A stretch of DNA of 64,000 nucleotides from NCBI GenBank assembly GCA_025266875.1, contig JALLLT010000004.1, positions 310,001 through 374,000 of the forward strand. The letters run 5' to 3'. Below are positions 35,665 to 49,104 of this stretch, piece by piece; positions within the stretch are counted from its first letter, which is position 1, and each line of letters opens with the position of its first letter. Both the position numbers and the translations under genes were made by a program. The notes beneath the pieces are model-generated. The model searched no databases. It saw only the letters and a program-made list of their open reading frames with translations, and was not told the DNA's origin. The stretch comes from Fennellomyces sp. T-0311. Taxonomy: Eukaryota; Mucoromycota; Mucoromycetes; Mucorales; Lichtheimiaceae.

Positions 35665-37499
35665 ATGACAGACTATGGCAGTATACATAAACCACAGCAA
35701 GCGCCAATTCAGCATTTAACAAAAGCCGAACGAGATCTGCTGCAATCAGACCGGCCCGGTTACGGCTCTCGCCATAAAATCGAAGTTGCCTTTAACCTCG
35801 TCAATGCAACTGTTGGTGCGGGTATTATGGGATTACCGTACGCTGTATCTCGCGCTGGATTTGTCGTGGGAATTGCCGCATCAATTTGGGTTGCCGTCCT
35901 GTCGCAACTCGGATTGTATATGCTGATTCTAGCCGGAAAACGTACTGGCATTTACAAGTTTGCCATGTTGATCGAACATGTGATGGGCAGATTCGGCTTT
36001 CACTTTTTAAATTTCATGATTGTGGTCCAGGCAGGAGGCAGTGTTGTGAGCTACTTCATTCGTAAGCTTCATATAAAGAATAATCACCATATTTTGCTTC
36101 AGATAGCTAATGTGATGCAATTACATTTTATTCTATTTCCTTCTCCTCCCCCTTCCCCCCCATGCATAACAAACGATAGTGCTAGGTGATACCATCCCGG
36201 TTCTTCTTGAGCGATATCTACCGCAGTTTCCTATCCTGGCTAACAGAGCCTTCATCGTAACGGCCATTGGAACAATTTGCGTAAGATATTTTCGTAAGAA
36301 AAATATGTACAGTTGCTTTGGTTTTCACACGCCATTCCTATAAGATTCTTCCCCTCAACATGCGACGATCTATTGGTTCCCTCGCACGATGGTCCATGTT
36401 TTCCGTAATGTGCCTTCCCATCATCATCGCAACCATCCTTATCCGTGCACCTGCCTATTACGAAAAGTCGCCCCACCTTCAAAACGGTGAGCCAGCCTGG
36501 ACCTGGGTCGGAGATGATGTCTTTGGTGCTCTAGGTATCATGGCATTTGCTTTTGCATGCTCCCAGGTAGCGTTCAATAACTTTTTGACCCTGCGTGACC
36601 AATCCCATGGTTCATGGCGCACGTCCACTATCATGTCCACTACAATGGCCTGGACCATCTCAATGACCTTTGCCGTTATTGGATATCTTTGCTTCGGAAA
36701 AGATGTCCAATCTAACTTGTTTATGAACTTTGATTCCGATGATGCGATTATCAACTTTGGCCGATTTGCGCTTGGGTTGAGCATGATTTTTACGATCCCG
36801 TAAGTTTTTCGATTCTGTTTTATCTCTGTGTAATCATATTTTTAACAACTGTAACATAGAATGGGCTTCTATCCAACTCGTGAAGCTATTCAAAAATCGT
36901 TAGGATTTGAAACATCAACCAAACAGCCGACGCAATTGCAACATTATATCGTGACGTTTGCGGTCTTCTTTTCTCTGTTGGCAACCGGCATTGCAATCCG
37001 GTCTCTTGGCAAAGTATATGCCTTGGTCGGAGGATTCGCTGCAACTACGCTTGCATATATTCTGCCGGCTATAGCATATCTTGTCACACGATGGAGACGT
37101 TCCGAAGCTGAGCGGTCACCGACTCTCACCACGGCACCAACGCTCACTATTACTCCCACGCTATCGCACAATAAGACCCTTGACGATAAGATGACACTTA
37201 CATTGCCAGCCTCCGATGTCCAATCATGCTCGTCACCTCGTATTTTACCCATCAACAGCACATATGGTTGCAATACGCCCCCGCCAGCCTATTATAGTTA
37301 CTATCCGTATGACGAAGAAGACGTATCGACGGTTGATGGCGCGGAAATGCTACCTGATGATTCCGATAGTATCAGCAATTATAGTATTTCCGATGCTCGA
37401 CCTTCCATACACTTCTTAGATGTTGCCGCTGTCATACTTGTTTTTTGGGGCTTGCTGGTCATGGTCTTATCTACAGGTGGCGTGCTAACGGAGTCGTGA
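35665..37499 (+). CDS. AVT-type (vacuolar) amino-acid transporter, AAAP family
   Basis: Four exons (35665-36061, 36180-36280, 36345-36799, 36860-37499) give 530 aa. The opening helix FNLVNATVGAGIMGLPYAV is the hallmark of the AAAP/SLC38 family, and about eleven hydrophobic segments can be counted. These include SIWVAVLSQLGLYMLILAG, FVVSLIIATILIR-like and DVAAVILVFWGLLVMVLS-like stretches. It should move neutral or basic amino acids across the vacuolar membrane, by analogy with yeast Avt5-Avt7. A long hydrophilic loop (about 410-495) full of Thr/Pro (TLTTAPTLTITPTLS) and acids separates the last two helices, unusual for the family and a possible phosphorylation site. The true start is the ATG at 35665, as the frame upstream has no other ATG. 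Confidence 0.87.
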
Positions 37500-37796
37500 T
37501 GTGCACCACCCCCGACAAGCTATCTTTTGTGTACGTAGACTCTTTCCCCCAACCCCCACATCCCCACATTCCTACAACAACAAACCAAACAATCTACTGT
37601 AAACAACTTCCCATAACCGGTTTAAGTAACATACTGCTCTTTAATTCCCTCCACCCAAGCATGCATATGTATGTACGTCCTCAGCTAACGCCATATAATG
37701 CTGCTTCCCCGTGGACCGATACCATTTTTGTCAGTTTTTGCTTTTTATATCTTTTGCATATATACAATACACACGAGCTATTTGCTAGTACTCATT

Positions 37797-39233
37797 TCAA
37801 TTGTTATGACGTGGATTGAGCATTCGCTATGAAATATAATGATCAGGATACATTCTTATAAAAAAGTCATTCTTTTCTTACCATGATTCGTCTCCTGCCT
37901 CCTCCGGCCGGCGACATGATTCCCGACTTTCCAGACATCATGGCGTTGGGGTCCCTTGCTCCGGCGCTTTGAATAGTCCCATGAGCAAGATTGAACTTAT
38001 CAATCAGGTCATTCATTGTGTTCATGCCCTTGGTAATAGTCGTCATGTAGGCGACCAAGAGCACGTCATCCACTTCCTAGATAACAGTGTTATCATCACG
38101 AGAACCCTTATCATTTGCTAATAACTTGCCACTGAGAATTGCTCATCAAATGCACTACTGTTCATCAACGGGGATCGTCGGCAAACACTGGATATTTGTC
38201 TTACAATGTCGTGATCCAAGGGTATCTTTCCTTCCTTCACATCTTGGAGATACTGTTGTAGGAACTGGATGCGGGCATGTAGCATTGCAATTGCATTGCG
38301 TTGTGTTGTCAAGTGTGATATCACTGTAAAGTGGAGGCTTAGGTTCTTTCAGTTGTTGTGCCCATGCAGTTTTGCTTACAAGCATTGCTCAGACTTGCAT
38401 CTCGGCTTGACGTGCTTGGTTTAGCAACGTGATCCACGGCAACGCGCTCCGCCTCGTTGGTCTCGATCTGGTACGGGGCTTTGACGAACACGAGACGCAC
38501 CTGCTCATCGATCATGTCCATTGTTGATTCGTATATTTTCACGGGAAACTCTTTCGCACCGCCGGCAATTCCTGCCGGATCCAGTTGTAGATAGATTGCT
38601 GATTCGTTCACTTGAAGTAGCTGGCCAGATTTTAAATTGTTATCACGAAAACTTACTCTATATATTATTAGCTCACCTGTTCGTGGATCTTCAAGTCGGA
38701 TTCCGTGGGCGTCGTTCCAAGCGAATACCACCCCATAAAGTCCAAATGGGGAAACACCTGTTTCACTATCAAACCCCCATTTTTAACACACCTTCTTTCT
38801 TGAAACACACGCTAACTCACATTGTTCCTGCTTTGTTGCCAAATACTCCAGATCTACTTTATCATCTTGTGGCATGGGTAGCTCAAACGAGTTGATGATA
38901 TCAATCTCGCGTCCCGACTGCTGCGCCAAAATAGCACCATAAATGCGACCTGGATACCATATTAACCACAAGCCATCGTTTGTCGCTGAGCACTCACCTT
39001 TTTCAGCAATCGCAGGATCCTGAAGTTTCAGACGCGTGTAATGATCCGAAATGTTTAATAATACCAGCGGATGGCTAATGAACAAACACCATTCAGTTGT
39101 GTGGGCGGGCTAAACGCTTCAATCCATACATTGATATAGCAAGCCCCGAACTCGCTTGAACAGCCGAGACAATGACTGCCGCTCCAGTGTTTTCTACTGG
39201 TCGTGGATCTTCTTCAATGTCCATGGCACTCAT
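37797..39233 (-). CDS. CSN6: COP9 signalosome subunit 6
   Basis: Eight exons (39130-39233, 38998-39074, 38821-38949, 38677-38765, 38380-38620, 38133-38323, 37882-38076, 37797-37826) give 351 aa (human CSN6, 327). The MPN domain starts with HPLVLLNISDHYTR and continues with GAILAQQSGREIDIINSFEL. It lacks the JAMM metal ligands, as CSN6 always does, so it is structural, pairing with CSN5 to de-neddylate cullins. EQLKQVFPHLDFMGWYSLG and EAERVAVDHVAKP match the human protein closely. The last exon is uncertain: a good GTAAGA donor and an ATAG acceptor give the ending MRMLNPRHNN. If that intron is retained, the frame ends at 37867 after MVRKE. It acts in the same ubiquitin pathway as the two F-box proteins in this window. 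Confidence 0.9.
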
Positions 39234-41339
39234 TGTTGCTCAGGTTTTTTTGGTCAAAGCAAACGTAACTTGCTTGTTCACGCATCGGGCTTGAAAATCG
39301 CCAGTTCCCTAATTTAGACACGCCCTCCATCCCAGTAAAAGCATATCGAATCAAGGCAGCTTGATTCACCATGAATTGTAATACTGTTGATATCGCTGTC
39401 CATGATGTATTATACTTGCGACCACTGGCTCTGGTAAGTTTTTCCAGTGTTTTCTCGGCTCATTTCAAACTATCCATTAATAGCAAAGTACAGATAGTGA
39501 AAGTTTAAACGTGAGCAATATACGCTATCTTATATTAAGTACTTTTGCAGATTAAATTAATTTGACAACAACAACAGCAACAGAAATAGATCAATATCCT
39601 GGAGCGAGTAAGCAATTTGTGAAAGCTTTCAGACTCGTCGTTGCTAGACACATCACGCATGATTCTGCTACATGGTCTCATATGAACTCAGCATTCCACT
39701 GACGGTTGGGTACCGAGCTTTTGAGAAATCATAAATAGATTGATCCTTTGATACTGATACACATGCCGCTTATATGCTCTGGGCTGCCGTTCTAATTTGC
39801 TGACATGCGAAGCGCAGCACAAAAACGGCAACTTTGATCAGCCATGGATTGCATTCATTAAGTCCTACAACTGGTCAATCACCTGGAAACCAACATGCTT
39901 ATATACCCATTTATTCCGAAATGTTCTATATAAATGAATTCAGTACGTATGCTATCAATCGATATGTAATCGATGTATATGAATACCTTAATCCGGAAAT
40001 TTTCGAAGTCATGAGACAAGAGTCAAGGACATCAGCCTAAAAAGACCCATGATTTATTTACATATTCAGCTAGGCTAATGTCTTTTTAAAAAATACTCCG
40101 GATACTTGACGTGTAAGGATGACATATCAGCTGAACGGAGGAGCATGTTTCTTGGAAAATACGTCATGGCACTAGAAAGGTACAATCATCGAATAATAAT
40201 CCGATGCACGCACCAAAAAGTAAAGGTACACTGAAATGTGCGGATACGTATGCGCTTGCACTTTTTCACTGCTGAGTTGCATTGCCGATGCCATTGACCA
40301 CACCTAACTTACTCATGCATCAATTGTCGCTTTCTTTTACATAGGTAAGTATATAGAGGAGAAATAAACAGCTGGATATGATGCTTGCTACTACCGTCTT
40401 TAGGGTGACAAACGCTTATGCTGGGTATTTAGTTAGAATAAGTGAAGGTGCTCACTGGACTTGTGTGTGGTGAGCTGTGGAGACTAGATCTCGCCAATGA
40501 ATCGCGTCTCGTTTATATTGGATATTGCGCATCGAAGCAGAGGGAATCTGTATCTATTTACACCACGAAAGTGACAGGTGAATTTTATATTCGTAGTGAC
40601 TTCACGAATATCAACTTGGTACTCACGTCGCTCTTTTCACCTCAATTACTAGGAAAAACAAAGTATTGATAGAAGCATTGTTGTTGATGTTTGGGTCCGT
40701 TGACTTGCGGTTCTACATACCATATACTCAGAAATTGTTCAACAATTGAATTCGATTCGTAGTTGGTGAGTCATGAGCATACACAGTGCCAAAATAAGCC
40801 CACTGTTCGGTAACCTTATATATACAAGTATTGCAAGGCCGGTTATAGTATACTCATTTGACGCGTTTGAGCAGGATTTTACTATTAATAACCTTTCACT
40901 CTGCAAGTTTTTGAACCTGAGAGTGATATTGCTGGATATCTCACGGAATGTTATTAATATAGGGATGAAACCCTCAACTTTCCTTTTGATATGAACCTCG
41001 ACGAAAGTGGAACAAGACCACAAATTATCCAAATACGCTAAATGATGTAGTAAGCGGCCGAGTTGCTATGTATGGCTCCAAACCGTTGGCATGGTTCCCG
41101 GTATCATAGCAACAGTAGCATAAAACACAAAGCTTTAGAAGGCAATGTCATTTTCCACGAAATGTGATTCGGTTCAAAGAAGTAGTCGTTAGTTTCACTT
41201 GTAGTTCAAGAAGATAAATATACGCATCTCGTGGCGGGGAGATTTTAGCTGTGTGACTTACTAGCGGTAAATGCGCATACCAGCAGCCAGTGGGCGGCCC
41301 CTGCGAACCTTTGGCAACAATCGAAAAAAGACGACAACA
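39234..41339. other. 2.1-kb AT-rich intergenic region
   Basis: This is the shared upstream region of divergent CSN6 and MIX23. It is AT-rich with short open frames only (39834-40040, 40442-40669 and others) and no motif, repeat or RNA gene that I can support. Confidence 0.4.
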
Positions 41340-41948
41340 ATGGCCGAAAAACAATTGAACCCTAGCACCTGTTACAACCTCTCCTTTTTTAAGGGTAAAA
41401 AGCATCTTTCTCTTCGGTATATCAAGGCAAGCTAATACAGAAAGTAATGGCGCGGACAAATAGAGATTATGAAGGAATTGCGTCGCGTCGATGACAACAT
41501 CATACCGCGCTTGAACACCACAGATACTCATTCCGAAAAGGCTTGTGGAGAGTTCTTTAGTCAACTCGCCGAAGCATATGGCAAACGCGAGAATGCCGTC
41601 AACTATTGTCTCAAGGTATTTAGACAAGGAGAAAGGGATATAAGCAATGCAGATTATTGAACTTATTATTATCAGGTCATGGATGAGCAAATCGAGAAGA
41701 AGAACAAACTGTTAGAGGAAGACCCTGATGACTTTGACACCAAATCCAGTTTGTTCACTGACGAATCCAAGGTAAAAGCGGGTTGCTGGATTGTTTGGGA
41801 AAAGCTGAGCTGACATGTAAAAACTACCCAGCGTCGCATGATCGCCAATGAACTCATCGTCGAGGATATTGTGCGCGCACGATCCCTTCAAGTATTTAAG
41901 ACTAAATGTAAAGTATTCGACACGTCCTCCCTCGAGCTCAAGTCATAG
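41340..41948 (+). CDS. MIX23: MIX23 (CCDC58) mitochondrial intermembrane-space protein
   Basis: Four exons (41340-41394, 41464-41615, 41676-41771, 41832-41948) give 139 aa (human CCDC58/MIX23, 144). The protein is small and helical, with the family pattern CYNLSFFKEIMKELRRVDDNI, then C46-x20-C67 and C127 near the end (SLQVFKTKCKVF). It is a conserved intermembrane-space protein that promotes protein import, probably folded through Mia40 disulphides. The first exon was found by looking for the missing conserved N-terminus: its ATG, the CYNL motif and a GTAAAA donor join in frame to the next exon through a 69-nt intron. It lies tail to tail with ATP1, 156 bp apart, another mitochondrial gene. 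Confidence 0.88.
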
Positions 41949-42104
41949 ACAAACCAGTGAAAATAAAGGCGTGGGACCAGTTTTGTGTAGATAAAAACAA
42001 TTGGGACAAAAAATATATATTTTTACACTGATGACAGTTTATGAATGTTTTGCTGCGTTATGCCAGTTTTTCGTTTGTGCGGTGTGTTGCGGTTGGAAAG
42101 AAAT

Positions 42105-43975
42105 TTACAAGAAGGACTTGACGTGGTTCTCGCAGATATCACGGAGCTTAGCCTCAAGGTCCTTGGAGAGGACACCCTGGGACTTGATCTCCTCAAGGGT
42201 GGCCTTGTGCTCGGACTGGATGTGGCCAATGAAGTCCTTTTCCCAGTCAACGACCTTGTTGACGGGCAGCTTGTCAAGGAAACCGTTGACACCAGCGAAC
42301 ACAATGGGGACCTGGACCTCAATGGCCAAGGGAGTGTACTGGGGCTGCTTCAACAACTCGGTAAGACGGGCACCACGGTTCAACAAGAACTGGGTGGAGG
42401 CATCCAAATCGGAACCGAACTGGGCGAAGGCGGCGACTTCACGGTACTGGGCCAAGAAAAGCTTGAGCGAACCAGCGACCTGCTTCATGGCCTTGGTCTG
42501 GGCAGCGGAACCGACACGGGAGACGGACAAACCGACGTTAATGGCGGGACGGATACCCTTGAAGAAAAGTTCGGCTTCCAAGAAGATCTGACCGTCAGTG
42601 ATGGAAATGACGTTGGTAGGAATGTAAGCGGACACATCACCACCCTGGGTTTCACTATGTGCGAGTTAGTAATAGGTCCAATGTGGCACCTGCTAAGTCA
42701 ACTTACATGATGGGCAAGGCGGTCATGGAACCATAACCGAAGCTCTTGTTCATCTTGGCGGCACGCTCCAACAAACGGGAGTGGAGGTAGAAGACATCAC
42801 CAGGGTAAGCCTCACGACCTGGGGGACGACGAAGCAAAAGGGACATCTGACGGTAGGCAACAGCCTGCTTGGACAAATCATCATAGATGATCAAGGAGTG
42901 GCGACCGTTGTCACGGAACCATTCACCGAAAGCGGCACCAGAGAAAGGAGCCAAGTACTGAAGGGGAGCGGCTTCAGAGGCGGTGGCAGCAACAACGACG
43001 GTGTACTTCATGGCGTCGTTCTCCTCAAGAGTGCTGACGAGCTGGGCAACAGTCGAACGCTTCTGACCGACGGCGACGTAGATACAGTAGAGCTTCTTGG
43101 CCTCATCGCTGCCGTTGTTCCAGTTCTTCTGGTTAAGGATGGTGTCGAGAGCGACGGCAGTCTTACCGGTCTGACGATCACCAATGATCAACTCACGCTG
43201 ACCACGACCGATGGGAACCATGGAGTCGACAGACTTGATACCAGTCTGCATGGGCTCGTTGACGGAGTGACGGGGCAAAATACCGGGAGCCTTAACTTGG
43301 ACACGCGAACGGCCAACGGTCTCAAGAGGACCCTTACCGTCAATGGGGTTACCAAGGGCATCGACAACACGACCCAAGACACCAGGACCGACGGGAACGT
43401 CGACAATGGCACCAGTACGCTTGACGGTGTCACCTTCCTTGATCAAACGATCGTTACCGAAGACGACAATACCGACATTGTCAGCTTCCAAGTTAAGGGC
43501 CATACCCTATGAGATAGTTCATTTTAGTATACCTTCTCCCATGTTAGATTATCCAATCCTAATTGCAGTATATACCTTCAAACCGCTGGAGAACTCAACC
43601 ATCTCTTCGGCCTGGCAGTTCTTCAAACCATAGACACGGGCAATACCGTCACCAATGGACAAGACACGACCGGTTTCCTGAAGGTCGGCCTCAGCAGAGG
43701 CACCGAGAATACGTTGCTCGAGGACAGACGACACTTCGGAGGTGGAGGGCTTGGAAGTAGCATAGCTTCTCAAAGCAGCAACACCAGCGGCGTTAGCATT
43801 GACGCGCACCTGGGAAACAAAATGATGTCAGCACATTCATGTCGAAAAGGCACGCGTAGATTCATAAAAGGTAGTTGATTAAACGCGTGAATATAAGAAA
43901 TGTACTCACAGCTGGCGAGGACTTGGCAAAGGCAGCGAGGGTAGGACGTGCCACACGAACAGCGTTTCTCAACAT
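42105..43975 (-). CDS. ATP1: Mitochondrial F1 ATP synthase subunit alpha
   Basis: Four exons (43910-43975, 43576-43809, 42707-43506, 42105-42654) give 549 aa (yeast Atp1, 545). The N-terminus [16 protein letters not shown] is an Arg-rich mitochondrial presequence. The P-loop GDRQTGKT is at 209-216, [18 protein letters not shown] and [17 protein letters not shown] follow, and VSRVGSAAQ marks the alpha-subunit signature region with the arginine finger. It forms the non-catalytic nucleotide sites of the F1 hexamer in the inner membrane complex. Codon use is extremely biased, which produces long meaningless antisense open frames (42045-42710 and 42781-43512, plus strand). Introns are 52-100 nt. 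Identification is certain. Confidence 0.98.
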
Positions 43976-46065
43976 GTTATCTTAGGGGCAGATGAGAAGG
44001 GTGGAGTTGTACTTAGGGTGGGCAAAACAAAATTCAAAATTACGTTGTTGCTAGGTGACTGCGCATCGTGCCAGGGCCGGCAGTTGTCACCCCCGGTCTT
44101 TGGTGTTCTTCCCTCACTTCTTTGAGCCCCGCTAATACCAAATTTCTATTGCTAGCGTGTTAAGGTGAACAGGCCTTCATTAGAAATTCGGCCTCTTAGT
44201 TTATTGCTGGTGGCTGATTTGACCATCCTTTTTTATGCACGGCTGTCAAATATAATGCTGACATCATGTAAGCGCTTGATAAGGGTGTAAAGCCTGTTAT
44301 TATGGTCATGGTTACACTGTGAGAGTTTCAATTGCTCAACAAGGAAATGAAAGGCTGTCAGTTCATCTAAGCTATCATGCAAGTTGCATAATTTATACTA
44401 AATGGATCGTTAGTCTATTTATCAGTGTTCCTAGTAATGAAAATCTTCTGCCATTGATCAGTACCTACTACGTACTCACAAAATCTCCAAGTTTGTGGCC
44501 TTTTTAATCCAAAATATAAGAATCAAGTGATAGATATAATAGTACATAGCGGCAACTGAAGGATAATGAAAGAAAGAACGCTACCGGAAGAATCGTAGAG
44601 GTTGAGTGATCGGTGATACCTATACATAGACTTTAAAAAGATACATCATTATAATGTATGTAGGAGTATGTAGTAAGTAGAAATATAACTTCTTGTTTCA
44701 TATATCTTCTTCAACAAAAGTGTTTTTGTGAATCACATACGTTTATATGATCTACTTTTTCTATTGATAAAGATAGCACTTTTTCTGTGTTTGTGAAAAA
44801 TAAGCCTTTCAAATCAGAGCTTTAATATGAAAGCGTTGTAGGGCACTATTGACACACATTTATTAAACCCTGTAATTACATGTGTATCTTATGTGTATTT
44901 ATATTGTCATCAATTACTACCTCGCGGTACATATCTTATATTTTCAAATGCAAGACACTGTAGGCAGCCGCTCTGTAAAGTGACTTGATCAAATAATCTA
45001 AGGAACGTTCATAATGGTATGTGTAAATCATTCTATGTGTAATATCTCGCCAATTTATTTCAGATGACCGAAAAAAGCAATTACAGTTGTTTTAAACAAG
45101 TGTTCGATCCGTAATGACATCAAGACGTTTGGTGAATAATAAAGTTGACAGGTACGGAGGTGCATGGTCTATGATACTCACTTTTACAATGAACGCAGTA
45201 GCGTTACTGAGGTATTAAATAACTCACATTAGTATCTGCTACGATGCAATGCTAATGCAACTGTGATATGCGATGTGGTGTATGTTGCGGACACAGTTGC
45301 TTCCTTATTTCCATATTAGGTCATCCAGGTTACCATGGTTTAATCCATTTTCGATGTCATGCTTTATCCGTTATTGGAGGTTTATTGACTCAACAGGGAC
45401 CTTATTCTTTCAAATTTCCAGCAATTAGGAGGATAAATGGCCACTACCCTGGTTGCTTCACAATTATCCTGGTGCATTTGCGGGGTTAAAGTGAACTACA
45501 CCACCTCAGCTTCTGCGCCTTCAAGCTGAAGCACAACACCACCGGCAATTTCGGTTTCGAAAGCAAAACAAAAGCAGAGGTGCCCTTTTCTGCGCAGTAA
45601 CCACGTGGATCATAATATTGGTGCATCTCTCAAACACAACGGGTATATTTATTTTTGCACTATGCGCTAAAAAGATGAGCCGAAGTGTAATCCACTTTGG
45701 CAGATTGCGCTTTTCCAAGTCAATAGTCGGGGGCTGGACATCTCCTGGCAGCCGTCCCCCTTGTGCATCGTATCCATGGACCCCTGTCTTTACCTTTAAA
45801 GAGAAGGTGGTTTGAGCCCGACGGTAGTGTGATAATGACGATAAGGATAAGGAAAAGAAAACATTTTTTCTCGCGGGCGTTGCGCCGTTACAACGTCCGC
45901 CGGATAATTCGGGGCCGAAAGCAAGGGCGTCACGCAGATCCTGCCGTGCCAATTATTTTTTTTAAGGTTAAAGGACAAAGGATTAGCGCCTTTTTATTGA
46001 GGTTCCCGCTGGTTTCCTTTCCCGTCTCTTTTCCACTTTCTTACCTACTTTAGAGTGAATCAGCA
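43976..46065. other. 2.1-kb intergenic region between divergent ATP1 and the Sec14-like gene
   Basis: It holds both promoters. The part near ATP1 is of mixed composition, the middle (44.3-45.3 kb) is AT-rich, and 45.5-45.95 kb is more GC-rich with CT-rich blocks before the Sec14-like gene. Overlapping open frames here (45268-45489, and 45521-45952 on the minus strand) show no domains. No repeats or RNA genes were recognised. Confidence 0.4.
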
Positions 46066-47314
46066 ATGAACGTGTTCCGTTTGAAATCAAGTGCCAACTC
46101 CATGGCGAGCAACGGTACTCAGTCGAAGGCGTCGAGTATCGCGGAAACCGGTCCGGTCAACCACGAACCTATCATGACACCGCCCACAGACTACTCTCCG
46201 GTGCAAGCTCCTCCTCTAGACGAGTCGCAGCAGGCAAAGCTGGAAAAGCTGCGTACGTATATCAACAGCATTATGTTGCCGGAGGAACATGAATACCATG
46301 CCAGCGAAAAGGGCTTCGTTACTGATGGCACCCTGAAGAGATACCTTCGCGCTCGTAAATGGGATTATGAGGTTTGTGATAACAACCGGGGGAAAGCGGG
46401 GAGTTTTTTTTTTTACCCTTAGGTAACATCTTGCCTTTTGTCCTACTAGGCTTCCAAAAACATGTTGGAAAACACAGTGCGATGGCGCCGCGAGTATCGG
46501 CCCGATGAATTGGACCCAGATTACATCAGGCCGGAGGTATGTCATACGCTTGCAATGGAGTTGTTCAGGTTACTTACCCTAGCAACTTAGGCTGAAACGG
46601 GCAAGATGTATTTCGACGGGTTCGATAACTGCGGTCGCCCTATCTGGATTATGCGACCAAGACTTCAAAACTCCAAGGACACTGAGCGTCAGGTCAAACA
46701 TATCGTCTTTTGTCTGGAACGCGGTATTCGTCTTATGCCGGCCAAGGTCGAAAATATTGCGATCATTGTAGACTTTAAGGACTCAGCCTACGCACACAAC
46801 CCCAGTATTGCCACTTGCAAGAAGTTTTTGGATATTCTCAGCAACCACTACCCTGAAAGATTAGGTATTAGGAGTAGAGAGAGGGGCCTGGGATCGTTAA
46901 CGTTCTAGCACTAACTCTAGCGCTTCTCCTTTATTTGCAAAGGCGTTGCATTTGTTGTCAAGTGTAAGTAGATGATTGGGGCAAAACGGGAAATCACTGG
47001 GGAAAAAGTCGACGTTAACCAAATTATGTAATACAGCACCGTGGTTCTTCTTCACTACCTTCAAGATTATTTCTCCTTTCATTGATCCTGTGACCAAGGC
47101 TAAAATTAAGTTCGTCTACGACGAAGAAAAGCGCGGAAAGGATGATACCAAGGCCGTTAGCAACGAATGGGTGCATTTGAAGGATTATGTTCCACCAAAC
47201 ATGCTGGAGCGCGAATACGGTGGCAACTTTAGCTTCACGTACGACATTGACGCCTACTGGAACGCTCTGTTGAAGCACACCGGCAAACCCTACAAAATCA
47301 TAGATTATATGTAA
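46066..47314 (+). CDS. Sec14-like CRAL-TRIO lipid transfer protein (Pd16/Pdr17-like)
   Basis: Five exons (46066-46371, 46450-46536, 46591-46864, 46943-46963, 47037-47314) give 321 aa. The CRAL-TRIO N-terminal helices lie at about 55-130 (LKRYLRARKWDYEASKNMLENTVRWR). The lipid pocket follows (KMYFDGFDNCGRPIWIMRP; IAIIVDFKDSAY; NHYPERLGVAFVVKSPWFFF; ISPFIDPVTKAKIKF). The last motif resembles the Pdr16/Pdr17 branch of yeast phosphatidylinositol transfer proteins, which is inference. A poorly conserved 50-residue N-tail precedes the domain. Exon 4 is only 21 nt and supplies the strand GVAFVVK; without it the pocket core would be broken. The first donor is GTTTGT instead of the usual GTA/GTG. Confidence 0.87.
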
Positions 47315-49104
47315 AACTTACTCCATTGTCCTACCTTTTATTCTACTCCTCCCTCTTTTTTCTCACTTTTTAGCCATCATCAGCATGCATACACACAAAT
47401 ACACAAAAAAATAGAGCTTTGTTTCTTTATCACTGCATTCTGTTCTCAGGTAAATCATGGGACGGGCTTACATACCAATGTTTTCATGCGATCGGTGGCA
47501 TTTGGTGCGACATGAAACGTAACAGTTGGGTAAGATTTCCATCTCACGTGCGCATCCGCCATTCATGCAAAAACGATATGTGCTTCAAGGAAATCATCAT
47601 TTGATATTAGTAACGCGCTCAATACCGTCGGACTTACCTTCATTGTTCTTCTGCGATTCTGCGGATCAACGTTCCATAGTATTTCTTATTATTGGTAGCG
47701 CGCTTGAGCGAAACTCTATTATTGCCTGTTAACAGTATTTGGCAAAGCGCACGTAGTTATGTCAATATTTGTCAACGCTAAATTATAAATATTCTGAATC
47801 GCGAATTATAGAATCATATAGAATATTTTGAAGCGAGGTGCTACTTCATTACCGCAGCAAAAGCTATTATCCGTGTGGGCAATAAATGGTCATTCATACC
47901 AATTTTGAAAAAACATGTTCCGGCGCTCGAAAAAAGCAAAATTTTACTTGATTTAGTATGCTTTGCGTGAAACCCGATTCCAAACGTTCGGCACTTACTC
48001 CGGACAATTACTTTTCTCTCATTTTTGTATGTACGAAATATCCTTGGGCTGAAGCTACCTGAGGTTGACATATGTTTGTCATCTGGACAATGGAAACGAT
48101 TTGAAACCGTCCTGGACTGGGTGAATTTTTCAATTTTCTTTTACATTTGTGCAACACAAGATATCATGACCGCGCTAAAAAGCCACCATGATCTCTTAGC
48201 ATATTTCTCTCTGAACCGGAGCACGACGTCGATCCGACCTTCAAACAGGACCATAAAAGATGCTTTCTTCTTGTAACTTAAACGATAGGCAAAAAATGTC
48301 AACAATTCTTAAAGCCAATCGTAGTAATGATCATTCTCCAATCCAGGTGACCGCACATATGTGGATTTCTCAGAAAGGTTGGCTGCGTGAAGCTTCTTTG
48401 TGTGTGAGAGTAACATTGCCAAAACAGGCATCGGATGAAGCACATACCTTACTTTGACTGATGATGCCACTGGTAAAACGAACAATAGGAACATTCTAAC
48501 TTTTGTTTATGCCAGAACTTTGAGTAACGATCCTTGATATACACAGAATTTCTAAACCACCTCGGCAACATATGCCCTGTATACCCCTCAGGTAATTCCT
48601 TGGTGTAAGAGGCTTATCCTCTGAACCGTATATGGAAGATGCTCATAGCAACCCATACCAGTTCTTAAGCTGCTTCAAGTGGTATTATGTTATATTTGAT
48701 TCTCTGCCACACAGCAAAATAGCTAGTCAGCTCTTGGGTTAATTATATGCTTCAATGGGCCGATCAATACATTATTTTGTACTTGAGATGATATAGTTAA
48801 AAACATAGGATCCAATAGTGTTACATTGATTCATCAACCATTGCGGCTGCTTTGAGGAGCTAGAGTGATTATTGTTCCACCCACACAGATGAATGTATTG
48901 CAATGACGCTAAAGACATTATCGATTAGCTGGTTTGTTTATTCGTAGTGTTCTGCTTTCCAAGACTTTATATATGTAGCGTTGCTACCACCTTCACATAC
49001 ATAGGTACGCGTATAAATTCTGGAAATGCTTCAATTCATGCGCCTGTAGTGTATGTTGAATATGTATTCATTATTTTATTTATGTACATATTAATAGTAC
49101 AGTG
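47315..49104. other. 1.8-kb intergenic region
   Basis: It lies between convergent 3' ends. AT-rich stretches carry several chance open frames (48025-48276 on the plus strand is the longest, 83 codons, with no recognised motif). A decayed transposon fragment cannot be excluded, but nothing supports one. Confidence 0.35.

Noticed and set aside
42781..43512. Long plus-strand open frame (243 codons) and a neighbour at 42045-42710 (221 codons)
   Set aside because: Both lie exactly antisense to ATP1. Its strongly biased codons leave the opposite strand free of stops, and the translated products are low-complexity and match nothing.
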